Positions 24,701-37,322 of a stretch of DNA of 64,000 nt are shown piece by piece. The stretch is from Meloidogyne chitwoodi (taxonomy: Eukaryota; Nematoda; Chromadorea; Rhabditida; Meloidogynidae), in the NCBI GenBank assembly GCA_015183035.1, contig JACZZP010000022.1, positions 62,001-126,000 of the forward strand. The letters run 5' to 3'. The notes under the pieces were generated by a model. It saw only the letters and a program-made list of their open reading frames with translations. It was not told the origin of the DNA and made no database searches. Position 1 is the stretch's first letter, and every line of letters starts with the position of its first letter. The position numbers and the translations under genes are program-made.

Positions 24701-25569
24701 GAAACTGTAGAGGATACCTCAAATAGAATTAAATTAAACAAAGTATGGGCAAAAGAAATTTATTTGGATCGTTTTTCATCCCATTTCAGAAATGGATAAA
24801 AAGAAAATCCGAAAAATCTATATAGTATAACCAAATTTTTAGTTGAAAAAACCTCTTCAAGTGCTTCGCCCGCCACAAATTGACCATAAAATGTAGATTT
24901 CAATAAGCGTTTAAACACTTCCAATCCAAGTGTTTTTCGAAGTACTCGAAGAATGCGCTGATTATTTCTTTAAATATAAATAAACAAAAGAAAAAGAAAA
25001 AACTAACTGGACGAGCCAGTTTATTTGACAGCAGCGAAAGACTAAAAGTGCTCGGGCCAAGTCGAGATTTGATTTACTCTGAAAAGTTAAAGAATAAAGC
25101 CATTCTGCTACTCATGACAAAAAAATTAAAAAAGCGAAAAAGAAATAAACCTTGAATGCTTCCTTAGCATTTTCAAAAGATAAATCAACTCGTTTATAGC
25201 AATTCTCAACTTCTCGATGAAGAGCCTCTTCTTTCACTTTCTAAAAATGTATATTTCTGAAATTTTTTTAAAATCTTTTTGGTGAAAACATACAATTTTT
25301 CCTTTTTTTCATGATTCTAAAAGAGTGAAACCTAATTCAGGTTTAAAATAAAAATTTACCAATGTTTTTTTATCGTCCAATGAAGAAGAAAATGTCATTT
25401 TTGTAAGATTCTTTGTCTGCAACTGTGATGATTGAAGTCCATGATTTTCAGAATTAAATGACAAAGTAGATAAGAATAAAAAAGGTTGTTGTTTATTTCG
25501 TTGTGAATGCAAAAGATATGGAAAGGCTTTTCGTTGAGAAAGGATACGTTGAACATGATGATTTGGCAT
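18728..25569 (-). CDS. prdh-1: Proline dehydrogenase, mitochondrial
   Basis: Sixteen exons give 677 aa: 25569-25360, 25240-25151, 25078-25008, 24967-24853, 24717-24659, 24611-24296, 24233-24084, 24035-23883, 23826-23742, 23631-23514, 23469-23346, 23300-23208, 23162-23096, 23046-22925, 19262-19222, 18947-18728. Family blocks in order: [142 protein letters not shown]. This is the FAD TIM barrel oxidising proline to P5C in mitochondria; the basic Ser-rich N-terminus fits an import peptide. Between the two barrel halves is a canonical EF-hand loop [12 protein letters not shown]. Intron 14 (22924-19263) contains a complete plus-strand gene. Confidence 0.96.
21281..22532 (+). CDS. Clc-like four-TM membrane protein nested in the prdh-1 intron
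   Basis: Nine exons (21281-21409, 21453-21591, 21640-21711, 21812-21896, 21942-21994, 22075-22136, 22179-22244, 22335-22386, 22438-22532) give 250 aa. Four hydrophobic segments: [58 protein letters not shown] and [20 protein letters not shown]. The first extracellular loop has GVWGEYR, like the W-GLW motif of claudin/PMP22-type proteins. This fits the nematode Clc-like family (claudin superfamily). The C-terminal tail is cytosolic and ends IHIGRGI. Being antisense to its host, it should be transcribed independently. The flanking intron parts (19263-21280 and 22533-22924) are AT-rich with no other feature. Confidence 0.85.
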
Positions 25570-26005
25570 TGACTAAACTTGACTAAAAATAAAGATTATA
25601 AAAACTGAAAGGTTTTTTAAAAAATGTTAAGAAGATGACATTAGATATAAAAAATAGAAACTGATGTTTTTGTTATCAATGAAATATAAAATTTAAAATA
25701 ACAATCCCAGATTGTTTACCTTTTTTAATCAAAATTTGATAAATAATTTAACCAAAAATATAAAAAAAAACAAAATTGATAAAACTTATAAAATTAAAAA
25801 ACAAAAATAATTCCAAGTTTTAATGCAATCGATTGCATAAAGAAAAATACAAAAAAATATAAAATAGGAAAAGAACGGTTGAAAATAAAAAGAGATGAAT
25901 TGTTTTGATAACAAATTTGAAATGGTAGATTAAAAATGTTTTCACTTTTTAGTATTCAAATTCTATTATAAAATAACAAAAAAAATTTTAATGAAAAATG
26001 GATCA

Positions 26006-26094
26006 GCCCGGGTAGTCGCAGGCAAGGTAAGCGCAAAATAGTGTTAAAATAATTAAAGATAAAAGGAAATTAGACTACTTGCGCCTACCCGGCC
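26006..26094. repeat. Palindromic MITE-like element, copy 3
   Basis: A shorter 89-bp relative. Left end GCCCGGGTAGTCGCAGG, right end GCGCCTACCCGGCC, imperfectly complementary. The core has TTAAAGATAAAAGG and TTAGACTACTTG, recalling the other copies. It is in the 928-bp gap between G6PD and proline dehydrogenase. Confidence 0.6.
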
Positions 26095-26116
26095 TTTCTG
26101 AAAAAATACTAACCCA

Positions 26117-26244
26117 CAAGATCGAAACCAAAAAATCAATATTTGCGCCCATAAGTTGACTTTCTAAACCGAAATTAATATTTAAAATTTATTTATTTTT
26201 TGCCTACCTCCAAGGAAACAAAAATCCATAGGGTTTCGATCTTG
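26117..26244. repeat. Inverted repeat, 13-bp perfect arms
   Basis: CAAGATCGAAACC at 26117-26129 and its exact reverse complement GGTTTCGATCTTG at 26232-26244, 102 bp apart, right beside MITE copy 3. It could be a separate small fold-back element. No coding content. Confidence 0.5.
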
Positions 26245-26496
26245 CAGGAGAGCCATTATATGTTATCATAAAATCGATTAGGTATAAGTAATATATATTT
26301 AATGTTAAAAAATTTAACGAAGAAATGCATAATTTTAAAAATAAAAGCTATCATAATTAAAAAATAAATTTGTAATTAAAGAAAAAATAAAAAGATTATA
26401 TTAAAATTAATTAAATGCCATTGAGTTGAATAATTGAGAAAATGTAATGCAAAAATGAATTTCTAAAAAAAATCTAAAAATTTAAAGAAAAAGCTC

Positions 26497-29266
26497 TCAA
26501 AGTTTATTAAACTCTGTAATAATATTTTCATTTTTTCTTAGACTTCCATTTGTTTTGTTTGCCTCAGATTTATCATTGTTATACCATCGATAAGTACCTG
26601 TGAAGACAAAGCCGTGTTCCTTCATAAGTTGGTCACTGATTGATGGACCACGGCTGGAAAAATTGAAAATTTTCTTTAATTTATTTTAAATAACCTTCCA
26701 TAAACATAAGTTTCGGGTTTAACACGTTCATTTTCAATTCTTCGCAAAAGTGGAGAAAATATACGCCAAGCTTGTTCTAGTTCATCAGCTCGAACAAAAC
26801 TATATTGCCGACCACTAAACAAATCAAAAAATAGGCGTTCATATGCATCTGGAAATCGCATTCCCTTAAAAATAAATAATTTTAAACTTATAATTTAAAA
26901 ATAAACCTTATAACGTGAATTGAAGGTCAAATCAAGTTCGGTCTGTTCAGTTTCAATTATTTGTCGTGCAGAGAAACCTGGTCTTTTAGTATTTACCTGA
27001 ATTTTTATTAAAGATTTTTACATATTATATAAAGAAACCTTCATATAAACGGCTTCATTTGGCTGCACCCGAATGACAAGCTCATTACGTTTCAATGAGT
27101 CATCTGGAAAAATATCACCTGAAACATCACGATATTGTATACGGACCTCTGCTTTTCGTTCATTCAAAGCTATAAATAAATATTTTATTATCATGTTTTT
27201 ATTACAGACACATAAACATATATGAATTATAAAAATATTTAACAAACCTTTTCCACATCGCAAAAAGAAAGGAACTCCCTCCCACCGCTCATTTTTTACC
27301 CATAGGACGGCAGTTGCAAATGTAGGTGTTAGAGAATTTTTTGGGACTGATTCATCGTCCAAATATCCTAGACGAGCGTTCTCATCTTTAAGAAGGATAT
27401 TTTATATTTTCACTATTTAAAAATAACCTTCAGACTGTTGGTCGCCTATATATTGACCAAGCACAACATCGGTCAGCTTAACTGGATTGATCAATTTTAG
27501 CACTTCTACTTTTTTATCACGAATGTCATCTGCGCTCATACTCACCGGCTTTTCTTAAAAATAGAGATAAATTTTTCATGAAATTCCAAAATCTAAAATA
27601 CAAACCCATTGCAACGATTGTGAGCATTTGCATAAGATGATTTTGCATAATGTCTCTAATAATTCCACTTTTATCAAAATATCCGCCTCTTCCTTGTGTT
27701 CCAAAGTCTTCCTTGAAGGAAATAGTTACCGATGCAATATGATGGCGATTCCATGAAGGACAAAAGAACTCGTTGCCGAACCTGAGAAAATAAAATTGAT
27801 CTCAAAAACATTTATACATAATAAAAAATACCTCAAAACCATCAAATTCTGAACCATTTCCTTGCCCAAATAGTGATCTAATAATGAAAATAATAAGTTA
27901 GTATGTGTGTGAAATTATTCATCCAATTTTTAAGTAAATAGATTTAAAAAAATTTTAACATAAGAAAACCAACCAATTCGATAAAGCTGTTCTTCATTAA
28001 AAAGAGTTTCCAAATGCTTAGACAAAATAGAGGAAGAAGTGTCATCATAACCAAATGGTTTTTCGATAATTATGCGTGTCCATACCTTAAAAAACAAGCC
28101 AAAATTTATATTTTTTCTCCTAATAATGATAGATAATTTAAATAACCTGTGAATTGTCGTCACTCATACAATGTCGGTGAATGTATTGTGTGACAGGTTG
28201 AAAAACTTCTGGAGGTAAAGCCAAGTAGAAAAGTCTGTTGGCAGGTTCTAGAAAAGTTGTTTTATTATTCAAATTATAATCAAAATGTAAAAATCTATAA
28301 AACATGAAAAGTAGAAAAATTCTAACAAAAATCTCAAAAATATGTGCCATTCTTTTACGCTTCAAACATTAATTTTTAAAGTTAAAGCGATCTTCAAATG
28401 GATTTATTAATTTAGAGCAAATAATTTGGAAATAACTAAAAGCAGGAAAATTCCAACTCAATTTGCTCACGAAATTATACTAACAGGCGCTTTAATCTAA
28501 TGGGCAACCATCAAGCATAATAAAATCTCCAACGCCCATGGGATTCGAACACAAACCGCACAGCAAGAATAATACAAAAAACCACCAGTGAGACTCGAAC
28601 CAGTCTATATATACTTAAAAGGAGCAACGCTAACCACTAAACCACACGCCTATTCATCTGATATTTGAAAAATTCAAATATATAACAAAAATAAAAAGCT
28701 AAAAATTTTAAGATACTTTTAAAAGTGTTTTCCATCTCTGTTATAGCCTTGTGGAGCGCTATTAATCCTTCATCTATATTGTATTGACCCTAAAATGAAA
28801 ACGTAAATAATTTTAAAAGTTAAAATAAACCGAGATATAAGAACAATGCCGAATAAAACAAGCGAACGAATCTTTTTCCTCATCACGAATATTGCAGAAT
28901 GATTCAAAATGCTCAACAAGCTCAGATACAGTCAATTGAGATCGAGCATAGCCAATAATGTGTGTGTTTTTTGGTAAAAGACCATCACGAAAAAGCCACC
29001 AGAGTGTTGGGTATATTTTTTTCTTTGCTAAATCGCCCTAAAATTAAAAGGCAAATTTTAAACTCCTTTAAATTCCTTACCGATGCACCAAAAACAACAA
29101 AAACATGAGGAATCTCAAAATGAACTGAACCATATTTTTCAAGGTTCTCTTTGATAAATTTAATTGTATCAGGTAAAAGAGGTTCTGATTCTGTTGTTGT
29201 AGTTGTATAAAAATATCTGCAATTTTTATTTGTTTGATTAATGGATAATGATGTTGTTGCAGACAT
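26497..29266 (-). CDS. gspd-1: Glucose-6-phosphate 1-dehydrogenase
   Basis: Thirteen exons give 570 aa: 29266-29081, 29037-28831, 28789-28717, 28247-28147, 28085-27974, 27877-27832, 27781-27606, 27553-27428, 27385-27248, 27169-27039, 26996-26907, 26864-26695, 26653-26497. Markers: dinucleotide loop [28 protein letters not shown], catalytic [59 protein letters not shown], structural-NADP region [18 protein letters not shown] and [10 protein letters not shown]. It makes NADPH in the first step of the pentose phosphate pathway. The N-terminus is about 50 residues longer than usual and Ser/Thr-rich. Intron 3 (28716-28248) holds tRNA-derived sequence. Confidence 0.97.
28532..28650 (-). repeat. tRNA-derived element(s) in a gspd-1 intron
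   Basis: On the minus strand 28650-28581 reads as a tRNA-like unit with a perfect A box (TGGTTTAGTGG) and a near-perfect B box (GGTTCGAGTCT). About 40 nt later comes a second, separate T-arm-like block (GTTCGAATCCC, near 28545). Acceptor stems do not pair. The two blocks look like a dimeric tRNA-derived SINE or two nested relics. Confidence 0.5.
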
Positions 29267-30858
29267 AAATGAGAAAAATGAGTAATTTTAAATCTTTAAA
29301 ATCTTAAAATTTAAAAAAAAAAGGAATAAAATTTCGTGCATCCCCAAAACTTGTATTATTTTCATAAATGTTTGAGAAAGACATTTTGTCTTTTTTTGAA
29401 CTTTACTACACAATTTTTTCAATCCCCACAAAAATGAAAAGCAAAAAATGATGAAAAGTATAATTATCAGGAAATAGAAACATAAGGGGGTTTTCAAGAA
29501 CGTTACATAACATCAGCCCATACGTACTCGTTCAAAATGATAATCATTCGTTTTTTTCTAATGGGAAAAATATTTGAAAAGACTAAAGTACGTGATCAAT
29601 TGAAATTGTGTGAGTTTTATGAGAAATATTTGATAGGTACTTCATTTTATATACCCCATTTTTCACTTTCTTTTTCTTCTTCCAGTTTTTGCTTTTGGCA
29701 AGTCAATCAAAAGAAGAAAAAATGGGAAAGGAAAAATAGGGGTCACTAAAAGTATTACCAAATATTTTTTATGTCTTTCTTAATTGGATTTAACCACGAC
29801 TCAATCGTTTATTTTTAAAATTTTAAAAACTAGTTTCGACAAAATATTGAACAATTACCACAAAAAAACAAAGTATTGCGAAACAAAAATTTCTTAGGGA
29901 TCAGTATTTTTAATTGTGTCTAGTAAGTCCCTCTACTCAATTATAATATAAAAATGTAAAGACCTGCGTCCCGTATTAAAAGTTTGTTTCTCTTTTACAC
30001 ACACAACACAAATGACTCTTCACATTTCTCGCGCACGCATAAATATAATGTTTGGCCGTCACATTTGCGATAAATTTTTCTAAAGGTGCTGTTAAAAAAT
30101 AATAAAATTAAAATCATAGTTTGAAAAAAGAGATTATTGCTAATAAAACAAATTAAAAAAGAAAAGTGCACAACGAATAAAAAGATTTATAAATTATAGG
30201 TGAAAAAAAGACCTCTCAAAAAATAAAATTTGTAATGGTCTGAGTTTAGAATAAAATTTAAAAATTTTGAGAGTTCTTATAACAAAAAAAAAGTCCATTA
30301 ATGTTCAAAATCACAAAAATATCGTCATCAGCGTTATAATAATATAAAGAAAACAAATAGAAATTGAGAAATGGCAAAATAAATATAAAATGTTTTTTGG
30401 ATCGATAAATTTATACTAAAAATTTAATGGTAAAAACTCTAAAATTATGAATATTCTTGAGAAAAATTTGTTAAAATTCATAAAATAAATATTCACTTTT
30501 TGCCATTAAACTTTTCGCATTTGAAGATCAGTAATATTTAAAGAAAGGTGGAAAATACAATACAAAAATTACAAAGAACAATAAAATCTTAGATAAATTT
30601 AAGGAAATGAAAGGAATTTTTAACAAACATAAAATGATAAAAATTAAAAAAACCCAAAAAAAAATCCAAAAATGTATCGTCAGATAATAAAGGACAGAAA
30701 GGTTTGTAACCAAAAAATTCATATAAAGTTCATAAGAGAGAAATGATTTTTTGAAGATTTTTTTTAATTTAAAAGATTAGATAATTTCAAGTGGAGAGAA
30801 CCGAATTCTGGGTTACAAGCCTAAAAAGCAAAAAATAAACCATTAAATCGTCCAAGTT

Positions 30859-33800
30859 TCAGAGCTCTTCGTGTTTTTCCTCGTCAAAGACTATTGACTG
30901 ATCCATTTCTTCTTCCTTTACATGCTCAAATTTTTCATCTTTCTCTTCCTTCATCTCTTCATCAACAACATTATCATCTTCCTTTTGTTCTTCTACCTCT
31001 TCTTTCTTTTCATCCGATTCGTCTTCAATTACTTCCAGTTCTTCTTCAATCTCTGCTGTTGCGCTCAAGTCCAGTGATTTACGCAGAATCTTAAAAATAA
31101 ACTTATAATGTAAAAAAAATAAAACATACTCCTTCAATACGTTCAGCAAATCCAACTTGATCAGAAAGTGAATATCCTGAACGCATCGTTGCCGTTTCAA
31201 ATAACAAAAGTGAAGTAGATTTGGCAACACTTTAAAAGTTTAATTAGTAAAATTCATAATAAAATTATAAATTAAATAGAAATATTAAAACACTCACGAA
31301 TCCTCTGGATCATCTTGTACACGCCTATAAATAAATAAAAATCAGAAAAATTAAAAAGGTCTAAAAAAAGTCGCCCAAATTTAGTTCCAAAAACTTTTCG
31401 ACTGCTTATTTATAAAAATGAAAAAAAACCTGAGCAACTCCTTGATGACAGGATGGCGAGGATTGATTTCAAATGTTTTCTTCATCATTCCGTAAAATTC
31501 TTGAGAAGGATCTTTTGCCTTTGCATAAGCCTGTGATTTCATGATGCGTTCCATATTACCAGACCATCCCCATTGACTTGCCACCTGGAAATTCGAGTTT
31601 ATATATGGATAAATAAAAAATACCAAAGCAGAGGGAGATTTCGTCAAGCGTTGAGAAATAACAGCTTTTTCGATCTGAAAAAATTTTAAAAAAATGTAAA
31701 AGAAATTTTTATACCAAATCCTTAAGGCCTTTGTCCTTGAGCCAATCAGTAAGCACTTTAAATTGTTCCTCAAGTTGTTTGAGAACTTCTGCAGATTTTG
31801 TTCCCTCATCAAGTTTAAGTCCTTCCTTAGCAACGTTTTGGAATTTTTTGCCTTCATATTCTGGCAATGCCTGTATACAATATTCATCGACAGGCTCTGT
31901 CAGATACAAAACTTCAAATCCTTTTTTCAACAAACGCTCAACAAAAGGCGAATTTTCAACTTCTTGACGAGAAGTTCCAGCAATATAATAAATAGCTTGT
32001 TGCTTATCTTTCATTCTTTCTAAATATTCTTGCAAAGTAACTTGCTTCTTGTCATCAGATGAACTATGGAAACGAAGTAATTTAGCAAGACGAGTTCTAT
32101 TGGATGGATCTTCCATAATGCCCAACTTGATGTTGGTTGAATATTCCTTAAAACGACAAATTTTTAAATCTTCAATGTCAAAAAAAAAACCTTCCAAAAA
32201 GCATCAAACTTCTCAGCTGGCAATTTCTTCATCATGTCAAGAACTTTACGTACTAATTTCTTTTTTATTACTTTTAGCAATTTATTCTGTTGAAGCATTT
32301 CACGAGAGACGTTCAAAGGCAAATCATCGCTATCAACAATACCACGAATAAAGGACAAATATTTTGGCAACATGTCTTTGAAATCATCAGTGATAAAAAC
32401 ACGACGAACATAGAGCTTCAAATATGATTTTAAAGTTAGATTGTATAAAAATAAAAAACCTTAATATTCTCCTCAGTCTTTCCATAATTTTGAAATGCAT
32501 CGTTTTCCAAAGTTTTTGGAACATAAAGAATAGATTTGAAGCTAACCTCACCTTCAGCAGAGAAATGTACGTGTGCCTAAAAATATGAAAATATTATTTA
32601 CTTTAAAAATAAGACAAACTAAATGTTCATCATAAGCTTTTGTGATTGACTTATAAAAGTCCTTGTATTCTTGTTCTTCAACTTCGTTTGCCTTACGCAT
32701 CCAAATTGGCTTCATTGCATTCATTTTCTCCCAATCCCAGACTGTGCGCTCTACGCTCTTTGTTTTTGGCTTCTCTTCCTTCTTCTCCTCTTCTTTAGAT
32801 TTATCTTTATCCTCTTCAATTGTTTCATCCTCTTTTTTCTCTTCCTTATCTTCTTTATCGGTTTCTTTACCCTCTTCCTTCTTTTCTTCTTCAATTGGCT
32901 CTTCAACTGTTTCCGTACGACTCTGCCACAAAAGAATATCAAAATTGATAAATTGTGAATATTTGTTAATCAATTTCTTAAGTGTGTCAGGTTCCAAGAA
33001 ATCATATGCCTCTTCTTTTAGGTGCAAAGAGACTTGAGTACCACGTTTCAATGTTGAGCCTCGAGGATCATGGGCAATCGTAAATTGTTGCGAGTCTTAA
33101 AAACATAGTGTTTAATAAAACTATTATTCTAGAAAACCTGACTCCCAAATGTACTGCTCTGTATCATCGTTATGTTTAGTAGTTACGACGACACGGTCTG
33201 CAACCAAAAATGCAGAGTAGAAACCAACACCAAATTGGCCAATCAAATCCTGAAATAAAAAATATAAAAATTGAAAATTAAAAAAATATAAACCTGTTGT
33301 TGCTCATTGGATGTAGACGAATCAAGTAATTTAGAAACAAACTCCGAAGTTCCAGAACGAGCAATTGTACCAAGATTGTTAATCAAGTCCTGTTTTGTCA
33401 TTCCAACTCCACTGTCAGTAATATGAAGAACGTGATTTTCTTTATCGGCCTATATCATAAAATTATCTACACTTTAAAGAAATTAATAACTTTAATTCGG
33501 ATGTTAAGTTCAGAAAGATCCTTTGATGCAGCGGGATCGGTCAAAGAGATTAATCGGATTTTGTCGAGTGCATCGGAGGCATTTGAGATCAACTCACGCA
33601 AAAAGATCTCTTTATTCCTGTAAAGCGAATTTATGATAAGCTTCATCATGCGATTGACCTAAATTAACTTTTGATTTATACAATTTTTAAATAAACCTCT
33701 GCTTGGAATTCATGTTTCTCAGCACTCTCTCGGATCTTTTTGAACTCATCAACCGACAATCCATCAAGTTGAATGGCCTCTTCTTCACGCTGAATAGTTT

Positions 33801-34019
33801 GTTCGTCAGTTGCACCCTTATTCACAGGCACTTTTGGAATCTCAACTTTCGGTTCGACATCATCAATAATATCATCTACTACTTTTTCGGACCGTGAAAA
33901 GCTGGGAAAGACAACTAAAATTTAAATAAAAAATAAATATTTTATGTGAAAGTATAACCTGCCAGTGCCAATAAAGACACTATCCACACAAAAAGAACAC
34001 CTTTAGAGATTCTAATCAT
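30859..34019 (-). CDS. enpl-1: Endoplasmin (GRP94, ER HSP90)
   Basis: Fourteen exons give 842 aa: 34019-33959, 33914-33697, 33658-33491, 33449-33294, 33249-33138, 33095-32620, 32576-32460, 32415-32191, 32146-31715, 31674-31624, 31584-31430, 31324-31298, 31229-31130, 31089-30859. A signal peptide ([19 protein letters not shown]) precedes the GHKL ATPase domain with [31 protein letters not shown] and [17 protein letters not shown]. Then an acidic linker rich in EEKK, middle domain [20 protein letters not shown] and [16 protein letters not shown], the C-terminal dimer domain, and an acidic tail ending HEEL, a KDEL-type retention signal. It folds secretory proteins in the ER. One exon is only 27 nt. 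The gene is divergent from imp-2, also an ER protein. Confidence 0.97.
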
Positions 34020-34300
34020 TTGAAAAGACAACCGATCAATATTATTAAAGTTTATCTTCAGAATTTAAAAACTAAAAATTAAAATTGTTTAAAAACCATA
34101 GAAATTAATTAAACAAAGTTTTTATTTTATGGAGAATTTTGAGAATTAAACTAAAATTATCTGTTTTTATGTTAGTTAATTAGTTGCGATGACCAGTCAA
34201 ATCAATTAAATAAGTAGCGAATCAGGTCATCACACACTTTAGTTTATAATAAGATTTTAGTCAAGATTATAGAGAAGAATGAATGAGAGACACGCGTAAA

Positions 34301-34308
34301 GACACGTC
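34301..34308 (-). promoter_or_regulatory. Candidate UPR element upstream of enpl-1
   Basis: GACACGTC (reverse GACGTGTC) lies 282 bp upstream of the enpl-1 ATG in the shared enpl-1/imp-2 promoter region (34020-34809). The GACGTG core is that of XBP1/ATF6-type UPR elements, and GRP94 is a classic UPR target. The match is short and could be chance. No other motif was recognised in this gap. Confidence 0.3.
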
Positions 34309-34809
34309 GCGTAAATAAAACATTGAATTTTCAAAATGTCAACAAATGAAAAAATTTCGTTTAATCTAAACATATAATTGGAACAAACAGTTGAACTTTT
34401 GCCTACTAATAAGTTTTTAACCAAACTAAAATTTTAAACGTTCTTAAAAAAGTCAGTTAAAAGTTGGATTTTGAGATATTATAGACATTTTTCCTGGATA
34501 TTTTTTCGTAAAAGTCGATAAATTAAAAAATTTTTCATTAAAACGAAAAGCATGAAAATTCGAACAGCAATTTTAAGCGACAATCACAGGGCCACATTTA
34601 ACGCTGTCTTGCACTCTTAGTAGCTTTTAATTAAAAATTATTTTTAATTTTGGCAAAACTTATTATTAATTTTTGAGAAAAAACGAATAAAAATTTACAC
34701 AGATATTTCAAGATTTTAACATTGTAGTCAAAAGGCTTGATCTCATTAGATTTGGATAAGCATCATATATTTTTTGTAATCTACTACATATCATTTTGTG
34801 AGACTTTAC

Positions 34810-36843
34810 ATGCCAGAATCAAAAATTGTTGAATCTTCTGCGACCACATCAACGGGTGGAGCCGTAAACAATGCTACTGTATATACATTTGAGGAACAGG
34901 TTTAAAAAATTTGAACTATTTTTTTTGTCCTCGAGGAGAAAAATTTCTGCTTACTGAGGATAAAAAATGCTGTACGATTTTTTTAAATAAATTTTAAAGG
35001 TGATGGCCTATTCATCACTTTATGTAATGGCAATTATTTGTATCATTTGGGGTACTATTCGTTCATTATCTTTTGTTAAAGCACAAATTGAGCGAAAGGA
35101 ACTTATTGAAACATCGATAACGACGCGGGAAGCCAAACGCTTTCCTTTGACTGCCAGCGCTGTGCTCTTCACGCTTTATTTAATTTTCAAGTAATTTTAA
35201 TAAAGTTTAAAATCTTAATTATTTTAGGACTAATGATGGAGGTATTGGATTTTTACTCGAAAAAATTCGGCCTTACGTGTCTTTAACTGTATACGAACAA
35301 TTGGAATTTGCGCAAAATTATGTTCAGAGCAAACTTTCTAGTAATAAAACCCCATAATTTCTATTCTATTTTTAACTTTTTAGTTCTAACTGCAACAAAT
35401 TCAACATTAAGTGGAGCAGCTTCATCAGCAACGAATGCTACTGTTAACGGAACTCTCTTCAGTGGAGTTTTTCAAAAAGTCGCGGCTTTGCACCCTTTAG
35501 CTGGAACAGTTGTAGATAAATTACCCGCAATGAACAAGCAGAATTTAATTTACTTTCTCCTCTTGTTACTTTGTTGGGAAGGTTTGTTTATTTTAAATAT
35601 TTAACTAATTTTGAATATTAGGATGTATTGCATTGGCTACTATTTTGAAACCATTTTTCTCGGCCTTTCTTTCGAGACTACCAATTGGAGATCGCTGGCC
35701 ACGACGTAATCTTCCTTGGGTTATGGTTCTTAAACGAGGCAAACAACCAATGAAGGAAGGTCAAGTTGAAAAAGCAGGCAAGAAAGAAGTGGTTAGTTAA
35801 TGGAAATGAAATTTTAAAATTTTTAAAATCTAAAATAGGACTATTTTCTTCTATCGGAATGGGATACCCACTTATCTATTTCTATACTCTGTTGTTCAGC
35901 GGTAGGAATATCACATTTGTATCGTCGTCATTGGATAACAAACAATTTGTTGGGTGTCGCTTTTTCTATTTTTGGTATCGAAAATCTTCATTTAGCTAGT
36001 TTCAAGGTTTTTAGATTTTCAGAAAATTTTTTTAATGTAAAATTAAGGCTGGAGCTATTCTACTTGCAGGATTGTTCATCTACGACATATTTTGGGTTTT
36101 CGCGACTGACGTGGTTAGTTTACAAGGGAGATAACAGTCATTGACTGCTTTTCCTTACCCCTTTGAGAACATGATTCATTTTTGATTAAAATAATTTATA
36201 ATTTACCTACAGATGACAACCGTTGCCAAAGGAATTGACGCACCAATTTTGTTGATGTTTCCACAAGATTTGTTGCGAAATGGATGGCTGGAGTCAAGTA
36301 AACATGGCATGCTCGGTAATTCTTACTAAAATTTTGATTTATATTCAAAACTAATTTAAAAACCTTAGGATTGGGAGATATTGTTATTCCTGGAATTTTT
36401 GTTGCACTCCTCTATCGCTTTGATCATTACATTGGCAGCAAAAATAAAGGAAGCGGAGGTCAAAAACGTCGTTTTTATTTCTGGGTAACAATATTTGCTT
36501 ATGCCTTCGGATTGTTTGTAACAATGGGAGTTATGCATTATTTCAAGGTTTTTTTATTTGTTCTTAAATCAATTTACTAACAAAAATTTCACAGGCAGCA
36601 CAGCCAGCATTGCTATATTTGGTACCTTCCTGTGTTTTGATACCTTTGGGCTTCGCTGCGTTAAGAGGTGAATTTAGCGCTTTATGGAACTACTCGGAAG
36701 AGCATTTAGTAGAAAAGGATGATTCCGAAAAAAATAACGGCAAGGATGATGGCAGTGATAAAAAGAAGAAAAAGGGCGAAAACGCAACAACAGCAGCTGC
36801 TGGTGGTAAAGCGCAAAAACAGGAAAACAAAAAATCAAAATGA
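34810..36843 (+). CDS. imp-2: Signal peptide peptidase (intramembrane aspartyl protease)
   Basis: Ten exons give 508 aa: 34810-34899, 35000-35190, 35228-35340, 35384-35581, 35622-35791, 35839-36006, 36048-36113, 36213-36315, 36369-36547, 36595-36843. The three catalytic motifs are all present: YD in LLAGLFIYDIFWVFATDVM, GLGD in HGMLGLGDIVIPGIFVALLY, and PAL in AAQPALLYLVP. Nine hydrophobic segments are plausible and FPQDLL matches SPP. The enzyme cleaves leftover signal peptides in the ER membrane. N-glycosylation-type NST/NAT/NGT sites cluster in a lumenal insert around residues 135-160, longer than in human SPP. The tail is Lys-rich and hydrophilic and ends KKSK, consistent with ER retrieval. 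Confidence 0.95.
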
Positions 36844-37322
36844 AAGTTTGAATTAGAAAGTAAAAAATTGGATTGTTATAAATTTTGATTATTGGTATTA
36901 ATATACTCCAGCTTTTATGGTTGTTGTTGCATAAGACTTTATTTATCACATCTCCTATTAACTTTTAACCCTTTTTCCTTTTATAGAATTAAAGTTTAAA
37001 AATCAGGAATTTTGAAAAAAGGGATGACATTGTTTTTTCCAAACTTTAATTTTTCTTCTTGTATTCGCTGTTTTTACTATTTGTATTCACAATTTGGGCT
37101 TTAACACAAAATATTTGATCCTTAAGAATTAAAATCAAACTAATATGAACAATGTTAAGATAATATTTTGTTATAGAGCCCAAAAAGGTTCCTAGAATAG
37201 TATAAATTTAACAACGCTATTGTTTGTTATTAATATTTTTGCATGAATATTAAAAAATGAAAGTAAACGAGAACTTTGGGAGAACAATATAATGAGATGA
37301 GCAAATTAATAAAAATCAAATT

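Noticed and set aside
32663..33037. Long plus-strand frames rich in Ser/Phe/Leu
   Set aside because: They mirror the acidic Glu/Lys linker of enpl-1 on the minus strand.
35331..35340. A fourth GC-AG intron in imp-2 (CAGA|GCAAAC)
   Set aside because: A normal GT donor at 35341 (TCTA|GTAATA) gives the same downstream frame.
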